Assembly: GCF_900105055.1 (NCBI RefSeq)
Contig: NZ_FNTA01000004.1
Span: forward strand, 6,665,501 to 6,729,500
Origin: Amycolatopsis lurida
GTDB lineage: Bacteria > Actinomycetota > Actinomycetes > Mycobacteriales > Pseudonocardiaceae
DNA length: 64,000 nucleotides
Direction of reading: 5' to 3'
The first letter of the stretch is position 1; the number at the start of each line of letters is the position of its first letter. The notes beneath the pieces are model-generated. The model was not told the origin of the DNA. It ran no database searches and saw only the letters and a program-made list of their open reading frames with translations. Below, one piece after another: positions 42,382 to 49,702 of this stretch. The translations under genes and the position numbers were made by a program.

Positions 42382-42650
42382 ACGAACCGGAGCCCGACGG
42401 GCCGGTGCGGGATTACGCCAGGTGGCCGAACCGGTCGTCACCAGTGCGCCCGGAAGGGCGATCGGGCACGGGCTGAACGTGGGTCGCGGTAGGCCGGGTG
42501 ATCGCATTCGGCTAAGGTCGGTGTCCGAAAGCGGTTCTGAGCGTTGAGAAGTTAGCGCCGATCCGCCGGTAACCGGGTTGGTTGCGGCGGTTGATGGTGC
42601 GCGCTCGGCGCCGGTTCCCGCCGGTGACTCCCGTGGTGCATCACGCCGAT

Positions 42651-43499
42651 GTGCAGAAGTGGGAGAGGCGGGCTTTGGCCGATGAATTCGACTGGCAGCA
42701 GGACAAGAACCGATTCGTCGAGGATGTCGGCGACGGCGACCTGCCGGTGACCTCCGAAAGCGGCGCCCGGCTCATCGCCGGGCCACTTGTCACCCAGTTC
42801 GTAGCCCTGACCAGGGCGTTGCTGGATTCCGGTTCGATCGCGGCGGTGCTCGAACGGGTGGTCTTCGCGACGCGTGACCTGGTGCCGGGCGCGGATCTGG
42901 TCAGCGTCACCCTCCTCGACCCCGACGGAGGGTTCCACACGCCGGTGCGGACCGACGAGATCGCCGGCGAACTGGATCAGCTTCAGTACCAGTACGGCGA
43001 GGGCGCTTGCGTTGAAGCGGCGCGGATTTCGGGGCCGGCGGCGGCGTTCAGCGACAATCTCGCGGAGGACGCTCGATGGCCGCGGTTCGGTCCTGCCGCC
43101 GCGGCGCTCGGGTTCCACTCGCTGGTCTCGACCGCCCTCTTGCCGGAAGCGTCGAGTTCGCAGCTTTCCGGCGCGCTGAACGTCTACTCGCGAAGCCCGC
43201 ACGGCATCGCCAAGGCCGACCGTGACGTGCTGCTGCTTCTGGCGACGCACGCGTCACTGGCCCTGGCGACGACACACGCGGTCACACGTGGCCAGCTCCA
43301 GGAGGAGCAGCTTCAGCAGGCGCTCGACAGCCGCGACGCGATCGGGCAGGCCAAGGGCATCCTGATGGCGCGGCGCGGGATCGACGCCGCGGAGGCGTTC
43401 GAGGTGCTGCGGCACACGTCGCAGAACATGAACGTCAAACTCCGGGAGCTGGCGGAGATGCTGTCCAAACGACATGCGGAACTGCAGCTGCCGGACTGA
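42651..43499 (+). CDS. GAF and ANTAR domain protein
   Basis: About 280 residues. A GAF domain (~40-180: TRALLDSGSIAAVLERVVFATRDLVPGADLVSVTLLD ... GALNVYSRSPHGIAKADRDVLLLLATHASLAL) is followed by an ANTAR RNA-binding domain (~225-275: LQQALDSRDAIGQAKGILMARRGIDAAEAFEVLRHTSQ). ANTAR proteins bind tandem hairpins in mRNA leaders and act as antiterminators when their sensor is triggered. The start is uncertain: GTG 42651, a TTG 20 bases later with a GGGAGAGG upstream, or an ATG at 42582 outside any conserved sequence. Divergent from the PP2C phosphatase. Confidence 0.87.
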   Translation: MQKWERRALADEFDWQQDKNRFVEDVGDGDLPVTSESGARLIAGPLVTQFVALTRALLDSGSIAAVLERVVFATRDLVPGADLVSVTLLDPDGGFHTPVRTDEIAGELDQLQYQYGEGACVEAARISGPAAAFSDNLAEDARWPRFGPAAAALGFHSLVSTALLPEASSSQLSGALNVYSRSPHGIAKADRDVLLLLATHASLALATTHAVTRGQLQEEQLQQALDSRDAIGQAKGILMARRGIDAAEAFEVLRHTSQNMNVKLRELAEMLSKRHAELQLPD

Positions 43500-43526
43500 G
43501 CGGTGGCCGCCACTACGATCGCGATC

Positions 43527-44390
43527 ATGGGTTTCGGCGAGCTGGAGTTGTCGCGGACGTTCGAGTGGCGTGGCCGTTCGGTGGCCTGGGAACGCCTCGG
43601 CGAAGGCGCCCCGGTGGTGCTGTGCCACGGGACACCGTGGTCGGCGCAACTGTGGGCGCCTTTCGCGAGAGCGCTCAGCGCGGAGTTCGCCGTCCATGTC
43701 TGGGACATGCCGGGATACGGCCGTTCGTCGAAGGATCCCGGCCATGCCGTCGATCTCGGGACACAGGGTGAGCTGTTCGCCGACCTGCTCGAGTATTGGG
43801 GGCTGACTGCCCCGCATGTGATCGCCCACGACTACGGCGGGGCCGTTTCTCTGCGCGCGAAGCTGCTGCATGGCGCGGAGTACGCCTCGCTCGCCCTGGT
43901 GGACGTCGTCGCGCTGCGGCCGTGGGGTTCGGAATTCTTCCGGCTCGTCGCGGAGAACGCCGAGGTCTTCCAGGCGCAGCCCCCGGTGGTGCACCGGGGA
44001 GCGCTGGAGTCCTACATCGGGACGGCCTCCCATCGTGGTCTCACCGGCGCGCAGCTGGCCACGCTGACCGGGCCTTGGCTGGACGCGGAGGGACAACGCG
44101 CCTTCTACCGGCAAATCGCCGAGGCCGACGTCCGGTACACCGACGAGATCCAGGACCGTTATCCGGAACTGGCGCTGCCGGTGAAGGTGATCTGGGGCGC
44201 CGATGACACGTGGATCCCGGTGGACCGGGCGAGGCGCCTCGCCGACGCGATTCCCGGTGCCCTCCTGGACGTCATTCCCGGCGCCGGGCATTTGATCCAG
44301 TACGACGCGCCGGTCGAACTGGCCTTTTCCCTGCATCGGTGGCTCACCGCGGAAGTGGGCCGGTGGGGACCTGCCGGGAGCGGACGCTGA
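43527..44390 (+). CDS. Alpha/beta hydrolase, haloalkane/haloacetate dehalogenase-like
   Basis: 287 residues. Pattern CHGTPWSAQLW (oxyanion HG), WDMPGYGRS, nucleophile elbow HVIAHDYGGAVSLRA with Asp rather than Ser, GADDTWIPVD and the His of GAGHLIQYDAP. An Asp nucleophile in HDYGG fits dehalogenases and some epoxide hydrolases; which one cannot be told. ATG 43527 chosen; GTG 43503 adds eight residues. Begins just after the GAF-ANTAR gene. Confidence 0.85.
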   Translation: MGFGELELSRTFEWRGRSVAWERLGEGAPVVLCHGTPWSAQLWAPFARALSAEFAVHVWDMPGYGRSSKDPGHAVDLGTQGELFADLLEYWGLTAPHVIAHDYGGAVSLRAKLLHGAEYASLALVDVVALRPWGSEFFRLVAENAEVFQAQPPVVHRGALESYIGTASHRGLTGAQLATLTGPWLDAEGQRAFYRQIAEADVRYTDEIQDRYPELALPVKVIWGADDTWIPVDRARRLADAIPGALLDVIPGAGHLIQYDAPVELAFSLHRWLTAEVGRWGPAGSGR

Positions 44391-44427
44391 ACCGCGCCGT
44401 CAAGATCGACATCGAGTCATTCGGATA

Positions 44428-44769
44428 TCAGAATTCGTCTACGTGATATCCGGCCACGTATGCGCTCGAAAGCAGGGCGCCGTGACATTCCGCTGTCGAC
44501 GGCCCGAAACCGATCGGGACCCAATGTCCGACGGTGTACCAATAGGAGGATCCGGACGCGCAGTGGGCGACCACCCGGTAGGTCTCCGAGTGTCTCGGCA
44601 GCGCGAAGCAGGTCAGGGAAATGCCCTCGCCGAAGAGGATTCCGTAGCGATCACCGTTGCATCCGTAGGGTGGGAACCGGCCTTCGGTCGCCGCGGAGGC
44701 CGGCGTGGCGGCCAGGAATACGGCCGCCGAAAAGGCGGCCATGACTAAAGCGGCGATTTTCTTCTTCAT
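44428..44769 (-). CDS. Small secreted cysteine-containing protein
   Basis: 113 residues. Clear signal peptide (KKKIAALVMAAFSAAVFLAATPASA/A). The ~85-residue mature protein has four cysteines (YGCNGD, LTCFAL, AHCASG, ECHGAL), enough for two disulfides, and aromatic residues; pattern unlike any family I can name. GGGAGA ribosome binding site before the ATG. The DNA here is clearly less GC-rich than its neighbours (upstream segment 44730-44830), which may mark recent acquisition. Confidence 0.72.
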   Translation of the reverse strand: MKKKIAALVMAAFSAAVFLAATPASAATEGRFPPYGCNGDRYGILFGEGISLTCFALPRHSETYRVVAHCASGSSYWYTVGHWVPIGFGPSTAECHGALLSSAYVAGYHVDEF

Positions 44770-44933
44770 CGAATTCTCCCGCGGCTCGTTCCCAATGGAA
44801 TGCCAAGGTTAGCCGCACGGAAGAATTGTCGTGAATTCATCGGGCAGGTGAAACGAGAACGCGTGCGGTGAACCGCGCTGCTCCGAAAGAGCGTCGCCCG
44901 CCCCTCTTCTGAGTTCGCGGCTCCCCTTTTGGC

Positions 44934-46469
44934 CTAGCGCCGCCGGTACTGCGCCGGAGACGTGATGGTCGACCGGTCCTCGTACGACCCGGGCCTGCCG
45001 CGGTCGACGTGGAACGTCGTCAGGGTGCTCACCGGGGAACGCGGGTCGCGCCGGTCGCCGATCACACGCATATGCGTGCTCCAGCGGCGCGGGGTGACCT
45101 CGTAGACGTCGTAGCCGTACCGGTTGCCCTCGAAGTACTTGAGGTGCGGGTTCGCCGCGCCCATCTTCGGCCCGTTCGTGGCGTTCCACTCGGGGGAGTA
45201 GGCGCCGGAGGAGACCGAATGCGCGGTGAACTCCGTGCCGATCACCGGGGTGGCCGGATCCGCGAAGTCCGGGCGGATGTCGTCGACGAAGGCGGAATGC
45301 CAGTCGCCGGTGATCACCACGAGGTCTTCGAGGCCGCTCTGGGCCACGTGGGTCAGCACTTCCTTGCGTTCGGCGAGGAAGCCGTCCCATTGGTCCGTGA
45401 ACATGTAGCCACCGCCGGGCTTCGCGAGCTGGCTCAGCATGATCGAGTTCACCCAGCAGTGCCACGCCTCGCCCGCCCCGGTCACCTGGTCCTTGAGCCA
45501 GGCCTTCTGATCCGTGCCGAGGATGGTGCCGTCGGGCAGGTTCTGCGCCGACCGGTACTGCCTGAGATCCAAAATGGACAGGTCGAGGAGATCGCCCCAG
45601 TGGCGCTGCCGGTGGATCCTCGGTGTCGAGGGGTGGTCGGGACGCACCGGCATGTGCTCGAACCAGGCCTGGTACGCCGCCGAGCGCCGGGCTCGCAACG
45701 ACGGGGTGGTGCCGCTGTAGTCGTTGACGACCTCGTGATCGTCCCAGGTGATGAACCAGGGGTGGGCGGCGTGGGCGTCCCGGAGGGAGGGGTCGGATTT
45801 GTAGAGCGCGTGCCGCCGCCGGTACGCCGGCAGGGTGAGCACCTCGGGTCCTTCGTGATCGCGCAGCGGATTCCCGCCGACCTGACCGTGCTCGTAGACG
45901 TAGTCACCAAGGTGGACGACGAAATCCAGCTCCTCTCGCGCGATCCCGGCGTGCGCCGCGTAGAACCCGTCGTGGAAGGCCTGGCAGTTCGCCGAAGCGA
46001 ACCGCACCCGCCGGACCGGCCCGATCGGCGCGGTACGGGTGCGGCCGATCCGGCTGACCTTGCCGAGCGCGTGGAAGCGGTAGTAGTACTGCGAACCCGG
46101 CTCCAGCCCGGACACCGGGACGTGGACGCTGTGACCGAGCCCGGCGGTGGCGGCCGTCGTCCCGCGCGCCACGCGGCGGCGGAACCCGCGGTCGGTGGCG
46201 ACCTCCCAGGCGACCTCGACGGTGTCGTCCAGCGGCTGCTCGAACTCCATCGGCTTCGGCGCGAGCCTGGTCCAGAGCACGACGCCGTACGGAACCGGGT
46301 CGCCGGACGCGACGCCGAGGGTGAACGGCGCTTCGTCCCAGGTCGCGCCCAGCGCCGCCGCGGCCTCCTCGGCCTGCGCGACCGTCATCCGCGAACTCAA
46401 CGGCCAAGCCAGCCCCAGCGCACCGGCGGTGGCGGCGCCTCGCAACAGGTCGCGGCGGTTGACGGACAT
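44934..46469 (-). CDS. phoD: Alkaline phosphatase D family protein, Tat-exported
   Basis: 511 residues. Twin-arginine signal NRRDLLRGAATAGALGLAWPL, then an Ig-like N-terminal domain (FTLGVASGDPVPYGVVLWTRLAP) and the PhoD metallophosphoesterase core: FASANCQAFHDGFYAAH, DFVVHLGDYVYEHG, FITWDDHEVVND, LDLRQYRS and VITGDWHSAFVDD, which supply the Ca/Fe ligands. Works outside the cell on phosphomono- and diesters. ATG 46469 with GAGGAGA upstream. Phosphate-regulated (PhoP boxes) in relatives; I did not find a clear box. Confidence 0.93.
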   Translation of the reverse strand: MSVNRRDLLRGAATAGALGLAWPLSSRMTVAQAEEAAAALGATWDEAPFTLGVASGDPVPYGVVLWTRLAPKPMEFEQPLDDTVEVAWEVATDRGFRRRVARGTTAATAGLGHSVHVPVSGLEPGSQYYYRFHALGKVSRIGRTRTAPIGPVRRVRFASANCQAFHDGFYAAHAGIAREELDFVVHLGDYVYEHGQVGGNPLRDHEGPEVLTLPAYRRRHALYKSDPSLRDAHAAHPWFITWDDHEVVNDYSGTTPSLRARRSAAYQAWFEHMPVRPDHPSTPRIHRQRHWGDLLDLSILDLRQYRSAQNLPDGTILGTDQKAWLKDQVTGAGEAWHCWVNSIMLSQLAKPGGGYMFTDQWDGFLAERKEVLTHVAQSGLEDLVVITGDWHSAFVDDIRPDFADPATPVIGTEFTAHSVSSGAYSPEWNATNGPKMGAANPHLKYFEGNRYGYDVYEVTPRRWSTHMRVIGDRRDPRSPVSTLTTFHVDRGRPGSYEDRSTITSPAQYRRR

Positions 46470-46552
46470 CGCTGGTCTCCTCGGCACTCGGCGGATCGCT
46501 CTCCGACACCGAACACTGCCAAGATGACCGGAGCCCGACATGGGGGAGAACA

Positions 46553-47515
46553 TCAGACGGTGATGACGACCTTGCCGCGTGCGTGTCCTTCGCGCACGTA
46601 ACGGATGGCTTCGGGCACCTCGGCCAGCGAGTAGGTCCGGTCGACGACGGGCGTCAGTTTCTCCGCTTCGATGAGCGCCCGCAGCGTCTGGAGATCATCG
46701 TGGTTCTCCGTGGAGAACAGGCCGCGGAGCTTGTGCTTCACGAACGGCCCGAGGAGCAGTGCCCGCACATTGCGCCCTACCGCGCCGATCCACTTCCCCT
46801 CGCTCTCACCGCCGACGAGGACGAGCGTGCCTTGCGGGGCAAGGGCCTTCCGCAGCGAGGACAGCGGCCGGTTGCCCGCGGTGTCGAGGATGAGGTCGTA
46901 GCCGCCGCCGAAGTCCTCGCGGGTGTAGTCGAAAACGCGGTCCGCGCCGAGTGAGCGGACGAGGTCGACCTTGCCCGTGCCGCATACGCCGTCCACCTCG
47001 GCACCGAACGCCTTGGCGATCTGCACCGCGAAGGTGCCCACGCCACCGCCGGCGCCGATGACCAGGACCTTCTGCCGGGGCGCGACCCGGCCTTTGTCCC
47101 GAAGCGCTTGGAGCGCGGTGAAAGCGGAGATGGGAACGGCCGCCGCTTCGTCGAAGCCGAGCCGCTCGGGCTTCCGGGCGATCTTGTCCACTGTGGTCAG
47201 TGCGCACTCGGCGAAGGCGCCTTGGCAGGTGCCGAAAACCTCGTCGCCCGGCCGGAATCGCGTCACGCCGTCCCCGACGGCGTGCACTACGCCGGCGAAG
47301 TCGAGGCCGCGGACTCGGGCCTTCGGTCTCCGTACGCCGAAACCCATCAGGCGCACCAGATACGGCGTGCCCTCCATGAGGTGCCAGACCCCGGGATCGA
47401 CCGCCGCCGCCCGGATCCGCACGACCACGCCGTCCGGTCCGGCTTCGGGTTCGGGAAGGTCGGTCAGGGTCAGCACATCGGTGGAGCCGTACTCGTTCTG
47501 GGCGATCGCCTTCAC
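46553..47515 (-). CDS. NAD(P)-dependent alcohol dehydrogenase/quinone oxidoreductase
   Basis: 320 residues, zinc-free MDR family. N-terminal GroES-like domain (VVVRIRAAAVDPGVWHLMEGTPYLVRLMGFG, VRGLDFAGVVHAVGDGVTRFRPGDEVFG) and Rossmann domain with VLVIGAGGGVGTFAVQIAKAFGAEV. Lacks the structural zinc cysteines. GTG start with GAGG upstream. Substrate unknown. It lies in the same direction after the XRE regulator (7-base gap), so the three minus-strand genes 46553-48160 may be one operon. Confidence 0.88.
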   Translation of the reverse strand: MKAIAQNEYGSTDVLTLTDLPEPEAGPDGVVVRIRAAAVDPGVWHLMEGTPYLVRLMGFGVRRPKARVRGLDFAGVVHAVGDGVTRFRPGDEVFGTCQGAFAECALTTVDKIARKPERLGFDEAAAVPISAFTALQALRDKGRVAPRQKVLVIGAGGGVGTFAVQIAKAFGAEVDGVCGTGKVDLVRSLGADRVFDYTREDFGGGYDLILDTAGNRPLSSLRKALAPQGTLVLVGGESEGKWIGAVGRNVRALLLGPFVKHKLRGLFSTENHDDLQTLRALIEAEKLTPVVDRTYSLAEVPEAIRYVREGHARGKVVITV

Positions 47516-47522
47516 GGCGGCC

Positions 47523-47744
47523 TCATTCCTGGTCTGGGTACTGGAAAACGTCGTCGAGCCCGACGCCGAACACCCTGGCGATCCGGAAGGCCAGCTCCAA
47601 GGACGGCGAGTAGCGGCCCTGTTCGATGGCGATCACGGTCTGGCGGGTGACGTCGATCCGGTCCGCGAGTTCCGCTTGGGTCATCTCACCCTTTGCGAAC
47701 CGCAGGGCGCGGATGGAGTTCGTGACCTTGGTCGGTTTCACCAT
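47523..47744 (-). CDS. XRE-family small HTH regulator
   Basis: 73 residues, essentially one helix-turn-helix: SIRALRFAKGEMTQAELADRIDVTRQTVIAIEQGRYSPSLELAFRIARVFGVGLDDVFQYPD. Belongs to the YozG-like group of tiny XRE proteins, commonly encoded beside a small membrane protein of DUF2178 type. Its ATG lies inside the end of the membrane-protein gene (7-base overlap), so the two are translationally coupled. Confidence 0.9.
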   Translation of the reverse strand: MVKPTKVTNSIRALRFAKGEMTQAELADRIDVTRQTVIAIEQGRYSPSLELAFRIARVFGVGLDDVFQYPDQE

Positions 47745-48160
47745 GCCTGGAATCCCCAGCGGTAGGCGGCGATCTTCGCGATCGAGCCGAGCAGGGAGGA
47801 CAGGACGAAGGCGAGGTACACGGTGTTGGCGATCCAGAAGTGGTCCAGCTCCGCCATCGCCATGACGAGTGCCGCGACCCCGCCGATCACGACGAACGAC
47901 TGTCCGATGTGCTCACCGAACCGGCCGATCTCGCGGTCGCGCTGGTCCTTGCGTCCCGCGTCCCGCGGTGCGGCGGCCGCCGCGGCGATGTGCAGCACGA
48001 TCGAAGCCACGATGGCCGCCCCGACCGTCCACACCAACGCCGCAACGTAAGGGACATCGACGAGCGGGCCGGAGCCCGCCCGGCGGAGGACGACGATCAG
48101 GTACGCGGCGTAGCCGAAGACCGTGACCACCACCATGATCCACGCGCGTTTCTCTTCCAT
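47738..48160 (-). CDS. Small four-helix membrane protein paired with XRE regulator
   Basis: 140 residues with four predicted membrane helices (WIMVVVTVFGYAAYLIVVL, VPYVAALVWTVGAAIVASIVLHIAAAAA, FVVIGGVAALVMAMAEL, IANTVYLAFVLSSLLGSI) and one charged cytoplasmic loop (PRDAGRKDQRDREIGRFGEHIG). The combination with a YozG-like XRE regulator is a recurring two-gene unit whose role is unclear. ATG 48160 lies ~7 bases after the predicted transcription start of the promoter at 48174-48202, so the message may be nearly leaderless. Confidence 0.8.
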   Translation of the reverse strand: MEEKRAWIMVVVTVFGYAAYLIVVLRRAGSGPLVDVPYVAALVWTVGAAIVASIVLHIAAAAAAPRDAGRKDQRDREIGRFGEHIGQSFVVIGGVAALVMAMAELDHFWIANTVYLAFVLSSLLGSIAKIAAYRWGFQAW

Positions 48161-48173
48161 TGCCACGAGTCCA

Positions 48174-48202
48174 AAGGTAAAGAGTTCTAGACATGGTGTC
48201 AA
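48174..48202 (-). promoter_or_regulatory. Promoter for the membrane protein/XRE pair
   Basis: Minus strand: consensus -35 TTGACA (48202-48197), 17-base spacer, -10 TACCTT (48179-48174). The best housekeeping-type promoter in the window. Confidence 0.6.
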
Positions 48203-48229
48203 ATATTCTTTACTTCGACAGGCGAAGGT

Positions 48230-48262
48230 AGTTCGTGATACAAATAGTGCGTACTACGAACT
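48230..48262 (+). promoter_or_regulatory. 33-bp dyad operator before the LLM oxidoreductase gene
   Basis: Half-sites AGTTCGT-ga-TAC (48230-48241) and GTA-ct-ACGAACT (48251-48262) are perfectly symmetric except the two middle bases, with a 9-base centre. It overlaps TACAAAT, a possible -10. Size and spacing fit a TetR, MarR or HxlR dimer. No matching regulator is adjacent. Confidence 0.5.
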
Positions 48263-48274
48263 TAAGGAGTGGTG

Positions 48275-49171
48275 ATGACACTGTTCGGATTCGGGCTCGA
48301 AACCGGCGTCGGCGAGGTGGAAGACCTCCTGCGGCACGCCGACCAGGCCGACCGGGCGGGACTCGACCTGGTCAGCCTGTCCGATCACCCGTACTTCGCC
48401 GATCGGCTCGACGCCTACGCCGCACTGGGCGTGATCCTCGGCCGGACGTCACGGGTGACGGCCGCGGTCAACGTCACCAACCTGCCGAGCCGTCCCGCCC
48501 CGATGCTGGCGAGGACGATCACGTCGCTTTCGGCGCTCTCCGGTGGCCGTGTCGCGCTCGGTATCGGGGCGGGCGGGCTCTGGCAGGAGATCGCCAAACT
48601 CGGTATCGAGCACCGCACGCCCGCCGAGGCGGTCCGGGCGATGGGCGAGGCGATCACCCTCATCAAGGCGCTTTCCGGTGGTGGAGCACCGGTGACCTTC
48701 GAGGGTGAGTTCTACTCCGTCGACGGGTTGGTCCCGGCGGCCGCGCCCGCGCCCCCGGTCTGGACGGGCGCTGTGGGGCCCAAATCCCTGGCGGTGACCG
48801 GAAAGCTGGCGGACGGCTGGATTCCCGGGCACGCCGCGGACTGGCTCAGCCCGCGGTTCGCCGAATCCCGTCCGGTGATCGACCAGGCCGCCGTCGACGC
48901 GGGCCGCGACCCTGGCGAGATCGCCACCATCTACAACTTCCCTGGCCGTATCACGGAGAGGCCCACGCCGTCGCCGCGTGACGGCGACGGGCGGTGGATC
49001 GGTGGTTCGCCGGAGCAGTGGGTCGAGGAACTGGTTCCGGCGGTGCGCGACCACGGCGCCGCGGGGTTCATCTACTTCCCGGTCGAAGACGGGACCACGA
49101 CCGACAGCGCGCTCGGCCGCTGGGGGAACGAGGTCGTCCCGGCGATCCGCGAGGAACTCGCCCGGAATTGA
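48275..49171 (+). CDS. LLM-class flavin-dependent oxidoreductase
   Basis: 298 residues, bacterial luciferase-like TIM barrel using FMNH2 or F420. Motifs: FGFGLETG at the start, LDLVSLSDHPYFADRLDAYAALGVILGRTSRVTAAVNVTN, GGRVALGIGAGG and WTGAVGPKSLAVTGKLADGWIPGHAADW. Actinomycete members often use F420. The ATG at 48275 has AAGGAG at 48264-48269; two GTG codons precede it in frame. The dyad operator just upstream suggests inducible expression. Confidence 0.9.
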   Translation: MTLFGFGLETGVGEVEDLLRHADQADRAGLDLVSLSDHPYFADRLDAYAALGVILGRTSRVTAAVNVTNLPSRPAPMLARTITSLSALSGGRVALGIGAGGLWQEIAKLGIEHRTPAEAVRAMGEAITLIKALSGGGAPVTFEGEFYSVDGLVPAAAPAPPVWTGAVGPKSLAVTGKLADGWIPGHAADWLSPRFAESRPVIDQAAVDAGRDPGEIATIYNFPGRITERPTPSPRDGDGRWIGGSPEQWVEELVPAVRDHGAAGFIYFPVEDGTTTDSALGRWGNEVVPAIREELARN

Positions 49172-49229
49172 CCGCGGCCGGGGTTGACTCGGCACAGTGT
49201 CGCGGGCAACTGTGCGTGGAAGCTTGAGC

Positions 49230-49616
49230 TCAGGCGTCGACGGCGAGGGTTTCTTCGAGGGTCGCCCGATGTGTCGGCTTCGCCTCTTTGTAGCGACGGC
49301 GACCCTCGTCGGTCACGACGACGAAGATCCCGCGCCGGTCCGACTCGCAGAGCGCGCGCTGGACGAGTCCTTCGCGCTCGAGGCGGGCGACGAGTCGCGA
49401 GGTGGCGCTCTGGCTCAGGTGGACGACCTCGGTCAGATCGGCCGCGCGGCATTTGCCGACCACGCAGTTCACCAGTCGTTCCAGGGCTTCGAACTCGGTG
49501 ACGCCGAGGCCGTGGCGCTCCTGGAGGCGGCACTCGAGCCGCCCGAAGACCGCCGCGTGCCGGGCGGACAGTTCATGCCACTCCCGCAACAGGTCTTGTT
49601 CGGCGACGTCGCTCAC
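49230..49616 (-). CDS. MarR-family regulator
   Basis: 128 residues with a winged helix-turn-helix: LGVTEFEALERLVN, AADLTEVVHLSQSATSRLVARLEREGLVQRALCESDRRGIFVVVTDEGRRRY. Two cysteines (NCVVGKC) could act as a redox sensor. Start set at GTG 49616 because the promoter TTGCAT-17-TATCTT ends seven bases before it, predicting a leaderless mRNA; the ATG at 49688 would be upstream of that promoter. Divergent from an MFS exporter it most likely represses. Confidence 0.87.
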   Translation of the reverse strand: MSDVAEQDLLREWHELSARHAAVFGRLECRLQERHGLGVTEFEALERLVNCVVGKCRAADLTEVVHLSQSATSRLVARLEREGLVQRALCESDRRGIFVVVTDEGRRRYKEAKPTHRATLEETLAVDA

Positions 49617-49623
49617 GCGGTCC

Positions 49624-49695
49624 AAGATAGCATGCACGTGAATTTTATGCAAAGTCATTAAATGCACTTGCATTAGATGCGCGTGCATGTACTGT
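49624..49695. promoter_or_regulatory. Divergent marR/MFS promoters with TGCA-type operators
   Basis: Minus strand: -35 TTGCAT (49652-49647), 17 bases, -10 TATCTT (49629-49624). Plus strand: -35 TTGCAT (49668-49673), 16 bases, -10 TACTGT (49690-49695). Both promoters are embedded in palindromic sites: ATGCACTTGCAT (49662-49673), ATGCGCGTGCAT (49677-49688) and a looser GCATGCACGTG...TATGCA (49630-49651). The sites are the expected binding pattern for MarR repression of both genes. Confidence 0.6.
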
Positions 49696-49702
49696 ACGGA
49701 TC

